Below are positions 57,030-64,000 of a DNA stretch of 64,000 nucleotides, piece after piece. Location of the stretch: the NCBI GenBank assembly GCA_964017145.1, contig OZ024846.1, positions 2,294,001 to 2,358,000 of the forward strand. Reading direction: 5' to 3'. The DNA is from Agrocybe praecox. Taxonomy: Eukaryota > Basidiomycota > Agaricomycetes > Agaricales > Agrocybaceae. The position numbers and the translations under genes were made by a program. Numbering within the stretch: the stretch's first letter is position 1; every line of letters starts with the position of its first letter. The notes under the pieces were generated by a model, which saw only the letters and a list, made by a program, of their open reading frames with translations, was not told the DNA's origin and made no database searches.

Positions 57030-58359
57030 TCAAACCTCAAAATAATCATCCAAATTTTTCTCCAAAAACAAGATCTCCATCTCCGTCACTCCCTTCAGCA
57101 TATCCTTCAACCGCATATACCTGAATTTCTTTTCCCAGGTCGCGAGTCTGAAAAGGTGCTCCCCGGTTGTACACCCGTACTTGAAGAAATGCTCTGAGAG
57201 ATGGAGCAGGGATGGGCGACATACATTGGAGAGAAAGGTGCGCACAGTTCTGGTGGCTGTAGCTAAGTCATCATCGGTAGGCCGGCCCGGCTGGGTCCTG
57301 ATGTATAACTCTTGATCCCTACGGTTGGTGATAGTGTTACTCCTCATCCCTAGGCTCGTTATGGGCCGAGAGGACTCCGAACCTAAGGAGGGACGTGCTC
57401 GAATAGCAATCGGTGAATTTAGAGGACTCGAAATCGAGAGAATGCTTCTCTGGGATGCAGATGGTGCGACGCGTGATTTCTGAGGCGAAATTATGATGAC
57501 TGGCGAGGTAGACGGACTCTTCATATGGCTGATATGCGTTGCTCTTTTTGGTGTATGACTTGGACGACGTGTCAAGAACGTTCTAGGCGGAGATACAGCA
57601 GTCACAGCGGGCGCCCTTTTGACATATGACGCTTTCGAGCGGGTAGTCTAGGTAGGGGTTATTCGCCACATTATAAGTAACCAATCTCATTAGTAGCTAT
57701 ATGTTATATCAACTGGCTCACCCTCTTTCCGTGCGATTTACGGCTGCGCCCGTCCTGATTGTATGAGGCTGACTCTTTCCCCCGCATTCTTCTAATATCC
57801 TCATGTAGTATGAAGACGATATTGCGGAAAAGGAAATGTCGCTCTAAGCAGGTCTTCTTGTCCGTCTCAAAAAGAGGCTGGTATGTTTTATGCACCTATA
57901 TTAAACGTCACCTCATGTTATTGTGCAGCAAATGACGATGTAATGGAAAACGAAAAGAAAAAGAAGAACGTACTTGTTTAAGAACGACGGCAATCCGATC
58001 AAACTGGTGACTTGGAGTAGAAGAAATAGAAAGATGGCGCTTGCAGAGAGTTCGAATTTCGCTCTGCAAAATGCTCAATGTGAGCAATAAAAAAACTTAA
58101 TAATAGATGGACAACCCTACTCACCCGGAGCTCGTAATAGTTCTTCCACGTACAATTGGGTGCAAGTTCCCGATTCCGTAAAATATTTTTGAGGTTTTGC
58201 AGCTAGATACATACATACAAAATCATGAATTATGTCAGGTGAAATATAGCTATTATAACCCACCATTTCACCCCGCTCCATAGACCTACCAAAGACCGTC
58301 TTTGACGTCGAAGATGCGATAGACAGATAATCAGCGTCTGTTAGAATTATCTCCGACAT
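57030..58359 (-). CDS. Family 1 member I, 5 exons, uncharacterised
   Basis: Predicted 351-residue family 1 protein. Exons (descending): 58359-58264, 58202-58125, 58063-57974, 57895-57722, 57647-57030; all introns phase 0. Exon 1 is MSEIILTDADYLSIASSTS then KTVFGRSMERGEM. Exon 2 is LQNLKNILRNRELAPNCTWK; the 90-nt exon reads SEIRTLCKRHLSISSTPSHQ. Exon 4 is VHKTYQPLFETDKKTCLERH then ILHEDIRRMRGK and a basic segment (GRSRKSHGKR). The linker contains PPRTFLTRRPSHTPKR, as in G. The C-terminal domain keeps VRTFLSNVCRPSLL (one extra residue before Cys), KYGCTTGEHL, ATWEKKFRYMRLKDM and EMEILFLEKNLDDYFEV. G and I are closest to each other and H somewhat further; basic segments suggest a nuclear location (inference). 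Confidence 0.83.
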
Positions 58360-59805
58360 TTCTCACTAGCGAGTCGTGATGGATAATGAAAGAGGAGGAT
58401 GGCAGTAAGTGGTTGCGTAAATAAATATCGAAGGTTCGTTGATTCGTTTGTATTTGCTTTGGAACATTCAACGGCATCATATGACTTGGCGCGGTGACGA
58501 GGTCACACTGCGCGTCTTTGGGACGGAACATTCATGCCAAGTCATGGTCGTATGCGATGTAATCCCTTTCTTCCTTTGATACGTGCGCAAGTCCAAAATT
58601 GTCACAAGTCCAATTCGGCCGATTCCAGATATGTAGCATGGATATTTCCCACGGTACTTGACACACTTTTTCGCCATGCCGCACAATGGGTCCAGTCGCA
58701 CTTACACCTAGGATAGTACAGCGTGTAATCACCTCCAAGTCTGTCACAGCTCTCCTTTAGTACTTGATACCTTCCGAGTCCCAAAAAACACGAGTGCAGT
58801 CGAGGAGCAGCAACGACCAAGTACTACACATGTGGCGCCTAACCTCCGCGTCAATGCCAACACTTGCCTTATTCATATCATTCCGCTCATCCACTGCAAT
58901 CCGATATAAAAATAAAAATAACACTTCCAGCCAACCACGAATTCAGCACGGAACACACACGGAATTTTGTATGTGATGATAGATAAGACTGCGGTTGCAC
59001 CGTGCCCAATGCCCAGTGTATGCCTGCTTGGAGTTGGCTTGGAGTCATAGCACATCATGACTCGGACGTCAAGCACTGATATACAGAGTATACTTACTAT
59101 CGGTCGCCTGCGAGCCAATCCAGAATTTTATCAAATCAAATCAGCAAAGCGCAGATAACGATAAAGAGATAAAGACGTTTATTACACCAAAACCCTACAT
59201 ATATAGCAAAAACACAAACAAGTAAAAGAAGAGAAATACAAACACGACAATTACAACAACAAAGATTATACACACATACGTAGGTATATACAATGTCCAT
59301 TTTAGAGTAGTACAAGGATGGTGGAGGATAGTACAGGATGGAGGAGAGAAGAGTGTTCGGGTGTAAGATTCCCATACATATGTTGAATAGATAAGATAAA
59401 TAGACAGACATGTCGTTGTCTATTCTATGTCAACGAAGACGACGACGACGACGTGAGGGACGAGGAGAGAGAGAGAGAGCATAGATGAAAAAGAAAAGGA
59501 AAACAGAGAAAGAAATAAACAAAGTAGAACGACTCGAGGGGGATAAAGAGAGAGGAAAGCATTTGGCATGGACAGGAATAAAGATAAATAGTCGATTTCG
59601 GACTCGTTGAGAGACTGAGAATCGAGGAGAGAAATGCAAAAGGAATGAAAGAAAAAAGAACAATGAGTGAAGGAAGAAGAAAAAAAGAAACGAAACGAAA
59701 GAGGGGGGTGGGATATCAGATGATGACGATGATCATCGCGTGGATAGATGCCAGACGCGTCTCGAAAGCACCATCCATCTATCCATCCAACGAAATCGCC
59801 CCGCC
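58360..59805. other. Intergenic, purine-rich near gene K
   Basis: Promoter side of member I, then from ~59150 a plus-strand purine-rich and AC/GA-rich tract leading to the 3' end of gene K. GACGACGACGACG occurs near 59437 and GAGAGAGAGAGAG near 59465. Minus-strand open frames are low-complexity. No gene is supported. Confidence 0.5.
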
Positions 59806-61905
59806 CTAAGCAGCACACTCAACACTACTAACCATCTCCCACGCACTCCCAAACTCAACCTCATGATGCATCGTATACGCGCGCGTATGTGTGCGTGCGT
59901 TATCGATTCTCCGTCCCCGTCCAAGTCCGGTAACATGCGATGGGATGAGAGGTACCGAGGACACATCCATGCTCCCCGAACCAGACACGACAACCCACGA
60001 AGCTGTCATCACAGGGCCGGCAGCGCGCGTTTTGGGCGGGGAGCACGAGAGGGGCATGCGAGGGGTGTAGGTGTATGTGGACCTGGGGATCGGGATCGGG
60101 GTGCTTGGAGGCGTCGGCGTCGGTGTCGGCGTCGGCTCCTGCTCCTCGTCATCTTCACCCTCTGCATCCCTCTCCCCACCCAACAAACTCGCACTCTTAC
60201 ACCCACCCTCCTCAAGCTCATCCAACAGCTCCCTCATCTCCATCTCCACATCATCATCCACATCCATCTCTAGCTCATCTTCCTCCTCCTCCTCCTCAAC
60301 CATCCTCTCTAACTCCCTCGTCGCATCCCACACATCCTTATCTACTTCCATTCTCCACCTCCCATTACTACCAACCCAATATTCCTCCTCCGCACCCCCA
60401 GCCCTCGGCCCGACTCTCCACATCCTCCTTCCCTCGGGGGTTCGCTGTATCGATATCCGAATCGCAAGGCGATGGTAATACGTCGATGGGACGCACTTGG
60501 ATCGCCTCGCATTACTGTTCTTCCCTTTTCTGCTCGTACCAACACCACCCGCAACGACAACGGCCGCACTCCTAGGTACGGTCCCTGCAGGCGGCGCACC
60601 CGTCATCCTCAACATCACGCGTGCGCACATTGGGAGAGGTACGCTAGTCCTTGGTGAATGTCTCTGTTCGAGTGGGACGAGAGGGGATCGGGGTGTTTTG
60701 AGGGTGTATGTTGGCAGTGGAGGGAGAGGTGGGGTAGATGTTGACGAAGAGGGGCCGTAAAGTACCCGTGTAATAGGTTCCGCGTCGTATATTGAAGGAA
60801 GGATAATTTTAGATGGCGCAATGAGAGTTGTAGGTTCGAGAGAGCGTGGGGTGCGGCCTCGTTGGATTTGGGGTTGGGTGGATGAAGTTGAAGGCGATGA
60901 TGATGACGAAGGGGCAAGGGAGGTTACGACATACCCTCTCGGGCTTTGTGCCAATGCACGAGCGCGCGGGTTGAGAATGACAGATGGTGACGTATATTTA
61001 GCCGCCCGTGGATGATCGCCCGTACTGCTAGCGTAGGGATTCGGCTGCACCTGCTGTCGTATTCCCTGCGTCGTAGTCGTTGCATTAAAATCAGCAATGG
61101 TGGTGTTGTGCCTCTTCAACGGCGCTGTCCCACTCTTGCTAGACCCAGACACAACAGAGGACGAAGGGATCCACACCTTCTCCTCCTGCCTCTCCCTTTC
61201 CTTCCCACTCTCCGCCCTTGCCCTCTGCAAATCTGCCATCTCCTTCGCGCGCTTCATCCGTTCCTCCCTCGCTTCTCGCTGCGTACGCTCATGCATCGCA
61301 AGTAGCGTGCGCGAGTAAAGGAAGGCGTTCGGGCTGGCGGTGGTGCTTAGATATGGATTGGCATTGGTGGTATTGGGATTTGTGTGCGCAGAGGTGGGGA
61401 TAATGTCGATGATAGGCATTGAGGATGATGAGGTGGTAGTGGTGGAGGAGGAAGAGGAGGAAGGAAGAGCGCGCGTCGTAGGCAACGACGCGGGGACCAG
61501 CGGCGTCGGCATAGCGTAGGTTAATGACTCATTTGTATCCGTTTTCATCGTCTCCGCGCCCATCTCCATATTGGTATCCACCTCCATATCCTCCGAGTCA
61601 TATGAAGGGAACGTGATGCCTTGCATCAAAGGCTTTGTCTTCGGTCTCGTCTTCAAAGGGGCATGCATAGGAATAGGAACAGGCTTCGACATCCGCTGGG
61701 TCTTGGTGGGCCGTTCGCTCGTTGGTGTCGACGTCGGAGTTGCACTGGTGCCGGTGCGGGCGGTATGAGTCACAGGCCGAGGTGGGGGTGTCAGACTGCG
61801 CTTGCGCAGTACTGACGATGACGATGATGTTTCGGGCGTAGTCGTATGTCGCATAACAGGAAGCGGCAGTGGCGGTGAAGGCGGGGAACGTACACGGGCG
61901 GGCAT
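59806..61905 (-). CDS. Gene K: low-complexity Ser/Pro/Thr-rich protein
   Basis: A 699-codon frame from ATG 61905 without introns. The protein starts MPARVRSPPSPPLPLPVMRH. It has a basic Ser/Pro/Thr-rich N-terminal third, a short charged helix (ERTQREAREERMKRAKEMAD, ~205-225), a central block YYHRLAIRISIQRTPEGRRM with EEYWVGSNGRWRMEVDKD that looks folded, and a strongly acidic helix (EEEEEEDELEMDVDDDVEM). A PTPTPTPTPP run and a C-terminal tail YTMHHEVEFGSAWEMVSS follow. No known domain is recognised. The alternation of basic, acidic and Ser/Pro tracts suggests a nuclear regulatory or scaffold protein (inference). Decayed copies of its 3' part lie at 53693-54960. Because the ORF is low complexity, an unseen intron near the C-terminus cannot be excluded. 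Confidence 0.65.
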   Translation of the reverse strand: MPARVRSPPSPPLPLPVMRHTTTPETSSSSSVLRKRSLTPPPRPVTHTARTGTSATPTSTPTSERPTKTQRMSKPVPIPMHAPLKTRPKTKPLMQGITFPSYDSEDMEVDTNMEMGAETMKTDTNESLTYAMPTPLVPASLPTTRALPSSSSSSTTTTSSSSMPIIDIIPTSAHTNPNTTNANPYLSTTASPNAFLYSRTLLAMHERTQREAREERMKRAKEMADLQRARAESGKERERQEEKVWIPSSSVVSGSSKSGTAPLKRHNTTIADFNATTTTQGIRQQVQPNPYASSTGDHPRAAKYTSPSVILNPRARALAQSPRGYVVTSLAPSSSSSPSTSSTQPQIQRGRTPRSLEPTTLIAPSKIILPSIYDAEPITRVLYGPSSSTSTPPLPPLPTYTLKTPRSPLVPLEQRHSPRTSVPLPMCARVMLRMTGAPPAGTVPRSAAVVVAGGVGTSRKGKNSNARRSKCVPSTYYHRLAIRISIQRTPEGRRMWRVGPRAGGAEEEYWVGSNGRWRMEVDKDVWDATRELERMVEEEEEEDELEMDVDDDVEMEMRELLDELEEGGCKSASLLGGERDAEGEDDEEQEPTPTPTPTPPSTPIPIPRSTYTYTPRMPLSCSPPKTRAAGPVMTASWVVVSGSGSMDVSSVPLIPSHVTGLGRGRRIDNARTHTRAYTMHHEVEFGSAWEMVSSVECAA

Positions 61906-64000
61906 TGCAGGCGCTCTTTATGTTATATGTATGAGGGTGTTGGTATCCTAAGCAAGGGGCGCAACAGCAGCAAAAGACGGGGGCCGGGGCGCAGCAACGA
62001 AAGATTCCGCTTTATCTAGGGACGGATGGCGACCTGAAGGAAAGCTTGAAGGGAGGGGGGAGACAAACGGAGTGAATGATGGGTTTGGGATGGGTTATAT
62101 GTGCTGTCATTGTCCCGCGTACCCTTACATTGGACAATAATAGCCCGTTTTGTTTGTTGATTGTGATGCATAGCCGACGGGAAGCCCTAACCCTTCATTT
62201 ATCCCCGAATAGCATTTACTTGGCTTACGTGATCCTTATTTGGATACTCCGAAACTCCGATATCCATTGTACGTCCCCGCGGCTCGGGCGGCATTGTGCT
62301 GAGTTTAGTCTGACAATAAAGGTTAGATCTCACGTGAGGGTTGCTAAATTCTTACCTTACCTGTCATCTGCCACTAGTAGCTACGTGGTTTCCGAGTCAT
62401 CCATCCCATCCGTTAATCTAGATCTATACTTATCTTGGCCCGATGCCATCATGAGTATGAGTGCGTGGCGGTGTCCTCGGTGGGATGGGATGGGATGGGA
62501 TGGAAGCATGGGATAATTGGTATGTAATCCAATGAGTATGTGCTCGGAATGTTATTAGCCTTCCGGCTCATGAGGTTTACGATTCGGAAATCGTAAGGAA
62601 ATCACATTGGACGTTTTTTGGACCGGACTGGTCTGAGCTGCCAACTCCTTCCTTCCTTCAAGTTTCAACCTTCTTTCTTTCTTTTAGTTCGGCGCTCGAG
62701 TTAAACTTTGTGGTGAGGAGTTATAAGGCTCGATACGCATCATGCATGGTTCTTACTTTGCATTTGCTTGGTGAAAACAACTTGGTGAGAATCTTCAATT
62801 AATCACTATCATGATTATGATTTATTAATTATGATACAAGCTTATTCCGAGTCGTTTCAGAAATGTGATTCTTGATTATTATTGAAGTAAGTGAATCACA
62901 CGCGTACGTGGGTGGGGTGCCAGGTGGAGAGGTATGGTCGCTCGCGTGTCACGGTGGGTGCTATGTATACATACATATATTTATGTCCCTCCGTTCCGTT
63001 CCGTCTCGTCTCGTCTCGTTCCGCTACTTAACTTTCCTTCCTTTCTTCCTTTCTCTCCTTCGTTCTCTCCCCATGTCATTCATTCATCTACACGCCCCAC
63101 CAACAAACCATCCAAAAATTGGCACCACAACCGTGACTCGACATGTACACATGTACAACGCACCAGAACCCGCGCGAGCTCTCCTTCTAGTTCTGACTCT
63201 AGCTTTAGTCCTCCTTCTAACGAATCTCAACTCTAGTTCTTGTTCTTGTCGCCGGTATAGTCTCGTTCTCGCCTTTTTCATGTTCACGCCTAGAACATAA
63301 TCGTCTTTTGGGCCGCCGGCATACTACTATCACCGTCCCCGTGCTATGCCATGACATACTGTCGCTCAATGGCGGACGCACTCGTCAAGAAAATGTGCGC
63401 TTGTCATTGATATCCATTGTATGGCATGGCATAGTATGACATCACTCGATGATTCTGATGCCATGCTGTCCGTTAAGGTTGAAAATCCCAAAGTCTAATT
63501 CTAAAACTTCGTCACTTCCCGAGCCTTCTCGTCATGTCAAGTTATCTTCGAATTCTTACGCTTCTTCTTGACTTACGTTGCGTTGCGCTTCTCTCCCATG
63601 ACAATGACCATGTTCTGTAACTAGGCTACGTATTGCTCGAACGATCGACATGCAACGTACGACATCGATATCAAGATTGCCCAGTATCGAAGCTTTATTT
63701 TATCCTTCAAGGTTAACATTAATACCCAGGCTCGACCAAGCCTTGAATCGAACCCTGTTCTCCCGTAATCAATCATATCTATGCTGGTTAACATGCGTAC
63801 ATACATACGTGCTTCACCGACACTCCATGCATGCCCATTGGTTAGGCTTCAATGACCCCCGTCTTGTTCCGCTTGTCAGCGCTAGAATATAGTATGTATG
63901 TATTCTCCACGGTCTATCGACTGGTACCACTTATCAGGACTAGAAGACGAGATTGACCCCGTTTACTTTCTCAAATTGCCTTGGGTGATACCCTTGACAC
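61906..64000. other. Intergenic to window end
   Basis: About 2.1 kb without a supported gene. It contains the upstream region of K, a short GGGAT repeat (62483-62503), an inverted T-A rich stretch near 62810-62840, and C/T-rich tracts near 63000-63080. Nothing else is identifiable. Confidence 0.45.

Noticed and set aside
16751..58359. Idea that the repeated genes are a mating-type (homeodomain) locus
   Set aside because: No homeodomain motif such as WF.N.R, no pheromone receptor and no pheromone precursor CAAX gene was seen in any member or neighbour.
60009..61815. Plus-strand ORFs over gene K
   Set aside because: Antisense shadows of a low-complexity coding region.
62483..62503. GGGAT repeats considered as telomeric
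   Set aside because: Only a few units, and not the TTAGGG type expected for basidiomycetes.
63720..63760. tRNA-like B-box (GGTTCGATTC on the minus strand)
   Set aside because: No acceptor stem, anticodon arm or A-box could be paired around it.

Overview
The window reads as nuclear DNA of a filamentous basidiomycete, most likely an agaricomycete. Genes are split by many short introns (mostly 40-80 nt, GT-AG with a few GC-AG). Protein families are fungal or eukaryotic: SPT2, a DENND6-like protein, a KIAA1143/DUF4604-like protein, F-box proteins, a ZIFL-type MFS carrier. There is also a Tad-like LINE with RNase H and an intron-bearing tRNA-Pro. No bacterial, viral or CRISPR features were seen.

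Layout. 0-16 kb holds single-copy housekeeping-type genes: an acidic protein, a secreted Ser/Thr/Ala-rich protein, a SAM methyltransferase, SPT2 and an MFS carrier. At 14.6-16.4 kb there is a tRNA-Pro followed by two tandem ~0.88 kb units, each ending in a copy of the tRNA 3' part. 16.7-31.8 kb alternates ordinary genes (F-box, DUF4604, RRM protein, membrane protein) with five members of an unrecognised gene family, called family 1 here (A-E). 32.3-38.3 kb has a DENND6-like gene, family 1 member F, and the first copy of a second unrecognised family (J1). 38.6-45.1 kb is a full-length-looking LINE with both ORFs open, a poly(A) tail and a target-site duplication. 45-64 kb has J2, a small hAT-type MITE, family 1 members G, H and I, tandem broken fragments of a gene, and at 59.8-61.9 kb the intact gene (K) they derive from.

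The main result is family 1: nine genes in 42 kb (A 16751, B 22939, C 24298, D 25802, E 30634, F 34975, G 50059, H 55284, I 57030). I reconstructed each by hand from splice sites and reading frame. All share a variable first exon, a short helical exon, an invariant 90-nt (30-codon) exon, a segment with a YP...RL...H..RR pattern, a Ser/Pro-rich linker, and a ~75-residue C-terminal domain (FL..C.P.M ... GC..E..L..LA.W ... MDI..LE.H...YF). Every intron inside these models lies between codons (phase 0). I recognise no known family, so function is unknown. Two copies of family 2 (J1, J2) are interleaved with them. This looks like a locally amplified, lineage-specific gene set with mobile elements in the same interval.

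Limits: all gene models are manual, without transcript data or homology searches; starts and small first exons are the least certain parts.
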